Shown here in pieces: positions 26,910-36,722 of a stretch of DNA of 64,000 nucleotides. The stretch's first letter is position 1. Each line of letters begins with the position of its first letter. Origin of the DNA: 66-474 sp036279975 (GTDB taxonomy: Bacteria; Pseudomonadota; Gammaproteobacteria; Xanthomonadales; Rhodanobacteraceae); contig DASURP010000062.1 of NCBI GenBank assembly GCA_036279975.1, positions 1 to 64,000 of the forward strand. The letters run 5' to 3'. The translations under genes and the position numbers were made by a program. Under the pieces are notes generated by a model that saw only the letters and a program-made list of their open reading frames with translations, ran no database searches and was not told the origin of the DNA.

Positions 26910-27182
26910 TCAGTTCAGCGCGTCCTTCAACGCCTTGCCGGCCTTGAACGCCGGCACCTTCGACGCCTTGATCTTTATGGTGGCGCCGGTACGCGGGTTG
27001 CGACCGGTACGCGCAGCGCGCTTGCGCACCACGAAGGTTCCGAAGCCGACCAGCGACACGTCGTCGCCCTTCTTCAGCGCACGCTTGATCTGGTCCGTTA
27101 CGGCATCCAGTGCACGGCCTGCGTCGGCCTTGGACAGATCGGCGTGATCGGCGATTGCGTTGATCAATTCAGCTTTGTTCAT
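26910..27182 (-). CDS. hupB: DNA-binding protein HU-beta
   Basis: Small histone-like protein that bends DNA and organises the nucleoid. 90 aa with the IHF/HU signature: helical dimer core, then GFGTFVVRKRAARTGRNP and the beta-arm tip. The ATG at 27182 has GGGAGTCTCC upstream. It follows lon, as in E. coli and most relatives. A promoter of its own is proposed at 27331-27359. Confidence 0.97.
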   Translation of the reverse strand: MNKAELINAIADHADLSKADAGRALDAVTDQIKRALKKGDDVSLVGFGTFVVRKRAARTGRNPRTGATIKIKASKVPAFKAGKALKDALN

Positions 27183-27323
27183 GGAGACTCCCTCTTGAGT
27201 TTCGAGCAGCCCGTGGAATGTTCGGTGGAAGGACGCTTTTCCTGATCCGCCGGAATCACGTCTTGTCCGGTCGTGTTGCGGTTCCCGTATCGATGCGCGA
27301 CTTGAAGCGTCTGCGTCGCACGG

Positions 27324-27370
27324 CCCGGTCTTTATACCAGCGCCCCAAGGGGGCCGCAATAAAGACGGGG
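27324..27370 (-). promoter_or_regulatory. Long inverted repeat overlapping a candidate hupB promoter
   Basis: In the 309-bp lon-hupB gap, outer arms CCCGGTCTTTAT and ATAAAGACGGGG (one mismatch) enclose inner arms GCCCC/GGGGC. On the minus strand the left outer arm contains TATAAA (27336-27331), preceded after 17 bases by TTGCGG (27359-27354), a plausible promoter giving a leader of about 140 bases for hupB. The structure could instead terminate lon transcripts, though it lacks a T-run. The rest of the gap (27183-27323 and 27371-27491) shows nothing clear. Confidence 0.45.
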
Positions 27371-27491
27371 CTTGGATTTCAGGACGATCCCCCGCCACGG
27401 ACAAATGTCTTCCACACAATCATGGATCGCCCGTTCGCGCAAGTGCCGGGCGACGACGCCACAGTCGCAGGCCGCCGCACGACGGATCCTG

Positions 27492-30002
<2,511 letters not shown>

Positions 30003-30055
30003 GTCGGTTTCTGGGGTCGTATTGCCTGAAACCCGCAATGCGGGCGATGGCTTGA

Positions 30056-30084
30056 GAATGGTGGCGGCGGGGCGCCCGATCAAG
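30056..30084 (-). promoter_or_regulatory. Candidate heat-shock (sigma-32) promoter of lon
   Basis: On the minus strand CTTGATC (30084-30078) and CACCATTC (30063-30056) are 14 bases apart, resembling the sigma-32 consensus CTTGAAA and CCCCATNT (5 of 7 and 6 of 8 positions, counting N as a match). The start would lie about 47 bases before the lon ATG. Lon is a classical heat-shock gene, which makes this reading sensible. Confidence 0.35.
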
Positions 30085-30193
30085 CACCCACGTCGCACCG
30101 TTGTGTCGGCGATCACGCGCCAAGCGCATGCAAGGCCTGATGCCATGCCTGGATGTGACATCAGACGTCCGCTTTCGACGTCCCTGCTTTTTT

Positions 30194-30310
30194 CCGCGCC
30201 GTCCAACGGCGCGGGCCCCTTTTGGCATTGCCCAAAAGGGGCGAAAAGGCCAGGCGCCTGCGACGGTGGTCCCGCCGACATCCTGTCGGCGAGACCGTCA
30301 TGCCAGGCGC
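30194..30310. repeat. Array of strong hairpins between lon and dksA
   Basis: Successive hairpins: CCGCGCCGT/ACGGCGCGG (30194-30214), GCCCCTTTTGG/CCAAAAGGGGC (30215-30242), and GCCGACA/TGTCGGC centred on ATCC (30274-30290). The last is bracketed by two direct copies of GCCAGGCGC (30249-30257 and 30302-30310). With 30322-30373 it fills the 416-bp gap between lon and dksA; bases 30085-30193 show only a small GACGTC repeat. No coding frame is evident. Confidence 0.75.
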
Positions 30311-30321
30311 AATGGTTTAGG

Positions 30322-30373
30322 CTACTTTTGCCGAAACAAAAGTAGCTCGCGCGCCGCTGAGGCGCGCGAAACC
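30322..30373. repeat. Two-hairpin repeat element, copy 2
   Basis: Arms CTACTTTTG/CAAAAGTAG around CCGAAA (30322-30345), then CGCGCGCC/GGCGCGCG around GCTGA (30348-30368), then AAACC. Same design as 1-52, with paired changes in both stems. A third short hairpin, CGCTCGC/GCGAGCG, follows at 30391-30407, just downstream of the dksA stop. Confidence 0.8.
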
Positions 30374-30418
30374 GTGGCGAAAGCGTCACACGCTCGCTTC
30401 GCGAGCGGAAGCCTTTTC

Positions 30419-31348
30419 TCAGTCGCCCATCTGCTTCTGCAGGTGCTCGCGACGTTCCTGCGCATCCAGCGACAGGGTCGCGATCGGACGCGCTTCAAGG
30501 CGCTCCAGGCCGATCTCCTCGTCGGTTTCCTCGCAATACCCGTAGCGGCCTTCCTCGATCTTGCGCAGCGCTTTCTCGATCTTGGAAATCAGCTTGCGAT
30601 AGCGGTCGCGGGTGCGCAGTTCCAGCGAGTTTTCGGTTTCGCGGGTGGCGCGCTCGGCGTCGTCGCCAACGTCACGCACCTCCTCGCGCAGGTTCTCCAT
30701 CGTCTGCCGCGACTCCTCGACCAACTGGTCGCGCCAGTCCTTGAGCTTCTGGCGGAAATACGCCAGTTGCCGCGGACCCATGTACTCCTCTTTGTCGCTG
30801 GGGCGATAGCCCTTGGGCAGGTCGATGTTGACGGTCGCCGGCAGCGCGTAGCGACCATCCTCGCGGGTGATGGTCTGCTCATCCACGATGGCGACATTGA
30901 GACGCGCCGACACACCGCCCACCGGCCTGGCGTGCACGGGCTTGCGCACGGGTGGACGCGGTGCGGCAGCATGACCCGCATGCGCCGGTGCCGAGTGCGC
31001 GGCGGTTGCGGGTTTGCCGGCAGGATGCCGGCCGCCATGGGCCGCCTTCCTGGGAGCCGGCGCCGGCTTTGCGGCCTTTGCCGTGCGCGGCGCCTTCGCA
31101 GGCTTCCTGGCCGCGGGCTTCGCCGCTTTTCCGGACGGGCGGGCCGGCCTGGCCGCCTTGGCCTTCTTCGGTGCGGGCCTGGCAGCCCTGCGCGCGGACT
31201 TGGCGGGGGCCTTGCGCGCGGACTTGGCCGCGGCCTTGCGTGCCGGTTTGGCGGTCGCTTTCTTCACGGGCCTTGCCTTGGCCGGCTTGGCCGCTGCCTT
31301 GCCTGCCTTCGGGCTGCGCTTGCTGGTGCGTTGCTTCGCTTTTGCCAT
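30419..31348 (-). CDS. dksA: DksA-type RNA polymerase-binding regulator with long basic N-terminal tail
   Basis: DksA enters the RNA polymerase secondary channel and works with ppGpp in the stringent response. The C-terminal part (about 180-309) is a full DksA: coiled coil with tip residues D229, E232 and A234 where E. coli has D71, D74 and A76, and the YGYCEETDEEIGLERLEARP segment. Of the four zinc cysteines only C272 remains; the others are T275, S293 and A296. Residues 1-145 are Lys/Ala/Pro-rich, like histone H1 or AlgP tails, and likely bind nucleic acid. E. coli DksA is 151 aa; this is 309 aa. ATG at 31348 (MAKAKQRTSK) is the natural start. Confidence 0.93.
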   Translation of the reverse strand: MAKAKQRTSKRSPKAGKAAAKPAKARPVKKATAKPARKAAAKSARKAPAKSARRAARPAPKKAKAARPARPSGKAAKPAARKPAKAPRTAKAAKPAPAPRKAAHGGRHPAGKPATAAHSAPAHAGHAAAPRPPVRKPVHARPVGGVSARLNVAIVDEQTITREDGRYALPATVNIDLPKGYRPSDKEEYMGPRQLAYFRQKLKDWRDQLVEESRQTMENLREEVRDVGDDAERATRETENSLELRTRDRYRKLISKIEKALRKIEEGRYGYCEETDEEIGLERLEARPIATLSLDAQERREHLQKQMGD

Positions 31349-31385
31349 GTTCCCTGCACTCGATGTTGTGGAGATGCGACCGCGT

Positions 31386-31414
31386 GTTATAGCGTAGTCA
31401 ATCGGGTCGGGCAA
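31386..31414 (-). promoter_or_regulatory. Candidate sigma-70 promoter of dksA
   Basis: On the minus strand TTGCCC (31414-31409), a 17-base spacer and TATAAC (31391-31386), followed by a GC-rich discriminator (ACGCGGTCGC). The start would be near 31379, leaving a 31-base leader. Confidence 0.5.
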
Positions 31415-31470
31415 CCAGTTTCATCACCCGCCCGCGCCCCCCCTGCCCGCCACCTGGACGGCAACCCACC

Positions 31471-31725
31471 GTGACCCGCTTCCTGCTGTTCCTGATCGCC
31501 GCGTACAAGCGCCTGCTGAGTCCGCTGCTCGGCACCCGCTGCCGCTTCTATCCGAGCTGTTCGAGCTATGCACGCATCGCGATCGCGCGTTTCGGGCCAT
31601 GGCGCGGCTGCGTGCTGGCGGCATGGCGTATCCTGCGCTGCCAGCCATTGTGCGAAGGCGGCATCGACCCGGTGCCGGAGCGGTTCACGCTGCGGCACTG
31701 CCGGCACCACGACCGACTCGAATAA
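31471..31725 (+). CDS. yidD: Membrane protein insertion efficiency factor YidD
   Basis: Small membrane-associated protein that aids YidC-dependent insertion. 84 aa with an N-terminal amphipathic/hydrophobic helix and the family signature RCRFYPSCSSYA, then GPWRG and RCQPLCEGGIDPVP. GTG start at 31471. In many bacteria yidD lies in the rpmH-rnpA-yidC cluster; here it stands alone, divergent from dksA and 124 bases before the dihydroorotase gene. Confidence 0.93.
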   Translation: MTRFLLFLIAAYKRLLSPLLGTRCRFYPSCSSYARIAIARFGPWRGCVLAAWRILRCQPLCEGGIDPVPERFTLRHCRHHDRLE

Positions 31726-31849
31726 ACTGTTGCGCCCGAACCACGCTCCGGGGGTTGGTACCGCCACGGCCCCGGCGCCTCGATCCGGGACGGCGGGACC
31801 AGCCACCCCCTCGCATGCGACGCCGGATGCGTCCCAAGGAAACCTTCGC

Positions 31850-33187
31850 ATGGCCGATTGGCTGATCCAGAACGCGGAACTCGTCAACGAAGGCCGCCGG
31901 TTCCACGCCGACCTGCGCATCCGCGCCGGGCGCATCGATGCAATCGGCGGCGGCATGGCCGCGCGTGCCGGCGAGCAGGTGTTCGACGCGTCGGGCCTGT
32001 GGCTGCTGCCCGGCATGATCGACGACCACGTGCATTTCCGCGAACCGGGCTACACCGCCAAGGCCGACATCGCCTCGGAATCGCGCGCCGCGGTGCTGGG
32101 CGGCGTCACCAGTTTCATCGACATGCCGAACACCCGGCCCGCGACCCTGACGCACGCGCTGCTGGAAGACAAGTACGCGATCGCCGCACGCTCGTCGCTG
32201 GCCAACCACGCGTTCTACTTCGGCGCATCCAACGACAACCTCGACGCGATCCGTGCGCTCGACCCGCGCAGGGTGCCCGGCGTCAAGGTGTTCCTGTGCG
32301 AATCGACCGGCAACCTGTGCGTCAGCGATCCCGCGACGCTGGAAGGCGTGTTCCGCGACTCGCCGGTCACGGTGCTGGTGCACGCGGAAGACAGCCACAT
32401 CATCCACGCCAACCTCGATCGCGCCGCAGCCGAATACGGCGACGACATCCCGATGGCGCTGCATCCGGAAATCCGCTCGCGCGAGGCCTGCCTGGCATCG
32501 ACGGAATGGGCGGTGCAGACCGCCCGCCGCCACGGCACGCGCCTGCACGTGCTGCACGTTTCCACCGCCGACGAGCTGGCCTTGTTCGAACCCGGTCCGA
32601 TCGCCGGCAAAACCATCACCGCCGAAACCTGCGTTCACTTCCTGCGCTTCTGCGACGCGGACTACGCCCGGCTCGGCGGCAAGATCAAATGCAATCCCGC
32701 GATCAAGGCGGCCGCCGACCGCGCAGCGTTGACCCGGGCGCTGGCCGACACCCGCCTCGACATCCTCGCCACCGACCACGCACCCCACCTCGAAGCGGAA
32801 AAGGCCAACCCGTACACCCGTTGCCCGTCCGGCATCCCGTTGATCCAGTTCGCGCTGCAGTCAGCGCTGGAGTGCGTGTTCCGCGGCGACTTCCCGCTGG
32901 AGCGGCTGGTGCAGGCGTGCGCGCACGCGCCGGCCACCCTGTTCGCGATCGCGGACCGAGGCTACCTGCGCGAAGGCGCCCATGCCGACCTGACGCTGGT
33001 CGATCCCGATGCGCCGCAAGCCGTGCGGCGCGCCGACATCGCATCGAAGTGCGGCTGGTCGCCGTTCGAGGGCGACACGTTCCGAACCAGCATCGCCGCG
33101 ACTTTCGTCAACGGGAAGCTGGTGGCGCGCGACGGAAAATTGCTGGAAGCGCAACCGGGGATGCGCTTGCATTTCGACAGACAGTAG
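31850..33187 (+). CDS. pyrC: Dihydroorotase (type I, PyrC-like)
   Basis: Reversible cyclisation of carbamoyl aspartate to dihydroorotate in pyrimidine synthesis. An amidohydrolase of 445 aa with metal ligands H60 and H62 (DDHVHFREPG), probable carbamylated K146 (GVKVFLCEST), further ligands in LVHAEDSH and LHVLHVST, and the catalytic Asp in ATDHAPH. It has the full active site, unlike the inactive PyrC' homologues. The long form resembles the class I bacterial enzyme, not E. coli PyrC. AAGGAAA lies upstream of the ATG. Confidence 0.93.
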   Translation: MADWLIQNAELVNEGRRFHADLRIRAGRIDAIGGGMAARAGEQVFDASGLWLLPGMIDDHVHFREPGYTAKADIASESRAAVLGGVTSFIDMPNTRPATLTHALLEDKYAIAARSSLANHAFYFGASNDNLDAIRALDPRRVPGVKVFLCESTGNLCVSDPATLEGVFRDSPVTVLVHAEDSHIIHANLDRAAAEYGDDIPMALHPEIRSREACLASTEWAVQTARRHGTRLHVLHVSTADELALFEPGPIAGKTITAETCVHFLRFCDADYARLGGKIKCNPAIKAAADRAALTRALADTRLDILATDHAPHLEAEKANPYTRCPSGIPLIQFALQSALECVFRGDFPLERLVQACAHAPATLFAIADRGYLREGAHADLTLVDPDAPQAVRRADIASKCGWSPFEGDTFRTSIAATFVNGKLVARDGKLLEAQPGMRLHFDRQ

Positions 33188-33260
33188 CAGCGCGCCTTGC
33201 GCGCGACCAATCGCCCGCACGAGCGCTCCTGCCCGCGGCCGGCGCCATCGGGCAACCACC

Positions 33261-33286
33261 TGTCGCCTGCAAGGCAGGCTGCTACG
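33261..33286. repeat. REP-like palindrome with GTAG head
   Basis: On the minus strand it reads GTAGCAGCCTGCC, then TTGCAGGCGACA; the arms GCCTGC/GCAGGC pair. The TAG of its head is the folE2 stop codon. A more degenerate copy seems to precede it at about 33190-33230. It lies in the 94-bp gap between convergent pyrC and folE2. Confidence 0.65.
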
Positions 33287-34205
33287 ACAGAAAGTTCCTG
33301 CCGACTTCGGCCACCGCGTCGTGCGGATGCAGGCTTTCATGGTGGGCGGCGCGGATGCGGTAACCCGCGATGCGCGGGTCGGCCTCCAGCGCCGCCCGGA
33401 TGCGGCGCGCGGCATCCTCGCAGAACATCAGGTTCTCGGCGCTCAAGCGCGCAAAGGCCTGTTCGTCCTCGCGCTTGACCGCGGTCTGCACGGGCGTCGC
33501 CAGCGCCTGCTCGACGGCATCGATCAGTTCCGGCACGGGCAGGTCGAACCCCGGCGCGAGCCGCACTTCGACCCGCGCGGTGCTGCGTTGCGCATGCGGG
33601 GTCGCGGCCATGCCGCGTTTGGAACCCAGCCAGTCGCGCACGGCCCGCTGGGTGGCGGCGGCGGCGGCGAAATCCTCGTCGAAACGCCGCTGGTTGAGCT
33701 GCCGCGACAAGGCCGCCGAGGCGGGACAGGTGGACGAATAGGTGACTTCGCAACCCATCTCCACGCTGAAGTGTTCGTCCAGCAGCCGTGCGCCGATGGT
33801 CACCGGATAGGCCCGCCAGCCAGCGTTGTCGCTGACCAGTGCGGGCCGCTTCAGCAATTGCGAATATTCGATCCGCAGGCGCGCGCGGCTCGACAACCCG
33901 GCATGCGATTGAACCAGCGCATGCAGCAGGCTGCACAGGCCGGATGGCGTGAGGGATTGCTCGCCCAGCCCCTGTTCCAGCGCCAGATACAGCCGCGACA
34001 TGTGGATGCCGCGCGCAGCGGGATCCACGAGGTCGACCTGCACGGCCACCCGCGCCGGGACCGTAAACGAGCCACCCTTCCCGTCGCTGCAGCGTACCGG
34101 CAGGTCGATCCCGTCCATGCCGACCCAGTCCAGCGCCCCGCCCGCGGCGGGTTCGGCGCCGGCGGCGACATCGGGCAGGCGTGCGCTGTCGGAAACAGTG
34201 TTCAT
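33282..34205 (-). CDS. folE2: GTP cyclohydrolase I type 2 (FolE2)
   Basis: Converts GTP to dihydroneopterin triphosphate for folate or queuosine synthesis; a metal-flexible alternative to FolE that many bacteria use under zinc limitation. The conserved core is visible: GVDG-like GMDGIDLPV near the start, RGIHMSRLY, YSSTCPASAALSRQ with the key Cys, PHAQRST and CEDAARRI. Length is 307 aa. The start ATG overlaps the previous gene's stop as ATGA. No Zur box was found because the gene has no promoter gap of its own. Confidence 0.93.
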   Translation of the reverse strand: MNTVSDSARLPDVAAGAEPAAGGALDWVGMDGIDLPVRCSDGKGGSFTVPARVAVQVDLVDPAARGIHMSRLYLALEQGLGEQSLTPSGLCSLLHALVQSHAGLSSRARLRIEYSQLLKRPALVSDNAGWRAYPVTIGARLLDEHFSVEMGCEVTYSSTCPASAALSRQLNQRRFDEDFAAAAATQRAVRDWLGSKRGMAATPHAQRSTARVEVRLAPGFDLPVPELIDAVEQALATPVQTAVKREDEQAFARLSAENLMFCEDAARRIRAALEADPRIAGYRIRAAHHESLHPHDAVAEVGRNFLS

Positions 34206-35050
34206 GGATGGGACTCGATCGGCGACATGTTTCGCCACGTGCGGGCTGCGCGCCATGTTTTCAACACGCTGCGGATGCCATGGGCGGGTCCGCGCAAGGC
34301 CGGCAAGGGATCCCGGGCCCGCACGGCGACCCGCAGCGCGGCCAGGTCGTGCTGCAAATCCACCGCACGAAACAGGCCCAGCGGACCCGGCATTGCAGCG
34401 GCGGCGGCGAGGCTACGTTCGAGCTCCACCAGCTGGTCGTGCAGCGCCGCGCGCCGGGCCGGACCGTCGCCGCACAATCCCTCGATGGTCAAACCATGCC
34501 TGGCCAACAGGTTCATCGGCAACGGCGAGCGCCCGCGCTGCACCTCGTCCGCAAGTGCGCGCAGCCTGCACGTGAGGTCGGCGAACAGCATCACGCGGGC
34601 GGCGCGTGGGCTGTCGGCGCCGACCCCGAACCAGACCCGCGTCTCCAGTTCCGCACCCGCCGTCGCCAGCGGCGCGGCCCGATCGCACTGCGCCGCGAAG
34701 TCTGCGGACGGAGGCGCTTCGAGCTCCGCAATGGCCGCCTCCACGGGCGCCGTCCAGAACGCCAGTGGAACCGCGTTGGCGCGCGCGTCCGCGAACAATC
34801 CCCGTGTCAATGGATGGCGCGCCTCGCCCTGTACGGCATGTTGCATCTCTTCGCGCCACCAGCCGAGCTTGGCAGCCGCCACCTGTGGTTCGCCCACGCC
34901 GCGCAGGGCTTTGTGCCATTCGTGCTGCAACGCCGCCAATGCGCCGAAGCAGATGCGCTCGTCGTGGCGCAGGAACAGCCACGCCAGCGCGCGCTGCGGG
35001 CTCGCCTCGCGCCACTGGGCCAGGTAATCCTCGAAGGCGCTCGCGCTCAC
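34202..35050 (-). CDS. Squalene/phytoene synthase-family protein, probably non-catalytic
   Basis: 282 aa, helical trans-isoprenyl diphosphate synthase fold. The LGWWREEMQHAVQGEARHP block is the family's conserved WREEL-type segment and LADEVQRGRSPLP is the second motif region. The two aspartate-rich DxxxD motifs needed to bind diphosphates are missing: the first is replaced by ALAALQHEWHKAL and the second by LADEV. This pattern is like NDUFAF6-type members, which are not enzymes. GTG start at 35050 overlaps the gph stop (GTGA) and the end overlaps folE2, so it is embedded in a coupled operon with gph, ubiG and folE2. Confidence 0.75.
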   Translation of the reverse strand: MSASAFEDYLAQWREASPQRALAWLFLRHDERICFGALAALQHEWHKALRGVGEPQVAAAKLGWWREEMQHAVQGEARHPLTRGLFADARANAVPLAFWTAPVEAAIAELEAPPSADFAAQCDRAAPLATAGAELETRVWFGVGADSPRAARVMLFADLTCRLRALADEVQRGRSPLPMNLLARHGLTIEGLCGDGPARRAALHDQLVELERSLAAAAAMPGPLGLFRAVDLQHDLAALRVAVRARDPLPALRGPAHGIRSVLKTWRAARTWRNMSPIESHP

Positions 35051-35712
35051 ACGCGATCCAGCAAGCGCGCAAGCTGATCCGCGTCGGCGCTGACTGCATC
35101 GGGTCGCCATTCGCCCGGGTCGGCGCCATCGAGGTAGCCCCACGCCGCGGCCACCGTGTACAGGCCGGCGGCACGGCCGGCCTGGATGTCGCGCGGATCG
35201 TCACCCACGAATACGCTGCGCGCCGGCTCGACCCGCGCCAGCGCGCAGGCGTGCAGGACCGGCGCCGGGTCGGGCTTGCGCTGCGGCAAGGTGTCGCCAC
35301 CCACCACGGCCGCGACGCGGGCGTCGTAGCCCAGCTTCGACAGCACCAGCGCGACCAGCACCGAAGCCTTGTTGCTGACCACGCCCCAGCGAACGCCACG
35401 CGCTTCCAGTCCCTCCAGCAAGCCATCGACGCCGGCGAAGGCGTGCGTGTTGGCCATGCCGGTGGCGACGTACAGGTCGAGGAAACGAGGCAGCCACGCT
35501 TCGACCGTCGCAGCATCGTCACCCACGGCGCATCGCAACACCGCCCGCGCGCCGCGCGAGACGGTTTCGCGCACGCGCTCGAAGGCCGGCGCCATGATGC
35601 CGCGCTCGTCGCACAATCGCGCGAGCGCCGCGTGCATGTCACGCGCCGAGTCCACGAGGGTTCCGTCGAGGTCGAAGAACACCCCGGCGAGTGGTTGCGG
35701 CAGCGGTTTCAT
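35047..35712 (-). CDS. gph: Phosphoglycolate phosphatase (HAD superfamily)
   Basis: Removes phosphate from 2-phosphoglycolate formed during DNA repair and metabolism. HAD motif I DLDGTLVD with D14 and D16, motif II VSNK, motif III KPDP, motif IV VGDDPRDI. Length is 221 aa. Both ends overlap neighbours by four bases (ubiG before it, the squalene synthase-like gene after it). The ubiG-gph pair is common in gammaproteobacteria. Confidence 0.93.
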   Translation of the reverse strand: MKPLPQPLAGVFFDLDGTLVDSARDMHAALARLCDERGIMAPAFERVRETVSRGARAVLRCAVGDDAATVEAWLPRFLDLYVATGMANTHAFAGVDGLLEGLEARGVRWGVVSNKASVLVALVLSKLGYDARVAAVVGGDTLPQRKPDPAPVLHACALARVEPARSVFVGDDPRDIQAGRAAGLYTVAAAWGYLDGADPGEWRPDAVSADADQLARLLDRV

Positions 35713-36440
35713 GCGGCGGGCCTGGACGCGCAAACCAGGTAATTGACCGCCGTGTGGCGCGTCAGCCATGCCCTGCGATTCATGGGGTTGTACGCGATTC
35801 CGGATATCTCGTCGAGTGCCAGCCCTGCCCGGCGCAGAAGCGTGGCAAGCTCGGACGGCTTGAGGAACTGCCGGTAGTCGTGGGTGCCGCGGGGCAGCAG
35901 CCGCGCCACGTATTCGGCGCCGATGATCGCCGTGGCGAAACTGGCCGGCGTGCGGTTAAGGGTCGAAAGGAACAGCTTGCCGCCGGGTTTCAACAGCAGC
36001 GCAAGATCGCCGGTCAAGGCAGCCGGATCAGGCACGTGTTCGATCAGTTCCATGCAGCACACTGCATCGAAGGCCGAGGGTTCGGCGGCAGCGAGGTCGC
36101 CCGATGAACACAAGCGGTAGTCGATCACCAGTGGCGCGTGCCACTCCGCATTGGTCTCGTGCAGGTGCAGTTTCGCGACCTCGATGACCTCCGGCGCGAG
36201 GTCGATCGCGGTCACCGCGGCGCCCGCTTTCGCCAGCGCCTCGCTGAGCAGGCCGCCGCCGCAGCCGACGTCGGCCACCCTTGCGCCGCGCAAGGCAACG
36301 CGCTCGGCGACGTACCCGAGGCGCACCGGGTTGAGGTCGTGCAACGGGCGCGATTCGCCGTCGGGATCCCACCAGCGATGGGCCAGCTTGCCGAAGCGGG
36401 CCAGTTCTTCGGGGTTGGCGTTGTGGGCTGCGGTATTCAC
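35709..36440 (-). CDS. ubiG: Ubiquinone biosynthesis O-methyltransferase
   Basis: Performs both O-methylations in ubiquinone synthesis. SAM motif I is DVGCGGGLLSEALA, followed by ELIEHVPDP, STLNRTPASF and the membrane-associated GTHDYRQFL segment. The start is GTG at 36440, overlapping the yciI-like stop (GTGA), giving 243 aa with the normal NANPEELARFGKLAHRWWD N-terminus. Confidence 0.96.
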   Translation of the reverse strand: MNTAAHNANPEELARFGKLAHRWWDPDGESRPLHDLNPVRLGYVAERVALRGARVADVGCGGGLLSEALAKAGAAVTAIDLAPEVIEVAKLHLHETNAEWHAPLVIDYRLCSSGDLAAAEPSAFDAVCCMELIEHVPDPAALTGDLALLLKPGGKLFLSTLNRTPASFATAIIGAEYVARLLPRGTHDYRQFLKPSELATLLRRAGLALDEISGIAYNPMNRRAWLTRHTAVNYLVCASRPAA

Positions 36441-36706
36441 TTCGTTTCCACCTGCGTGACGTTCCATTCGCGCACCGTGACCTTGGACGGGCCAGTCAGG
36501 CGCACCGGGTCCGCGGAGGCCAGCTCCCGCGCATCCTGCAGCGATTCGGCGCGTACCAGGCAGGCGCCGCCGGATTGGTCGGTGAACGGACCGAAGGCCT
36601 CCAGCGCGCCGCGCGCCTTCAGCGCATCGAGATGTTGGTAGTGCGCCTCGATCACCGCCGGATCGAACCGCGGCGTGCGCATGGCGAGGACCAGGTAAAG
36701 TTTCAT
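36437..36706 (-). CDS. YciI-like protein
   Basis: 89 aa ferredoxin-like alpha/beta protein of the YciI family: an N-terminal strand KLYLVLAMRTP, a conserved HYQHLDALKARGAL helix with the family His, GPFTDQSGG, and a C-terminal strand VREWNVT. The biochemical role of the family is poorly known. It starts 16 bases after the mtaD-like gene and is coupled to ubiG. Confidence 0.88.
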   Translation of the reverse strand: MKLYLVLAMRTPRFDPAVIEAHYQHLDALKARGALEAFGPFTDQSGGACLVRAESLQDARELASADPVRLTGPSKVTVREWNVTQVETK

Positions 36707-36722
36707 CGTGACATCCAGGCCA

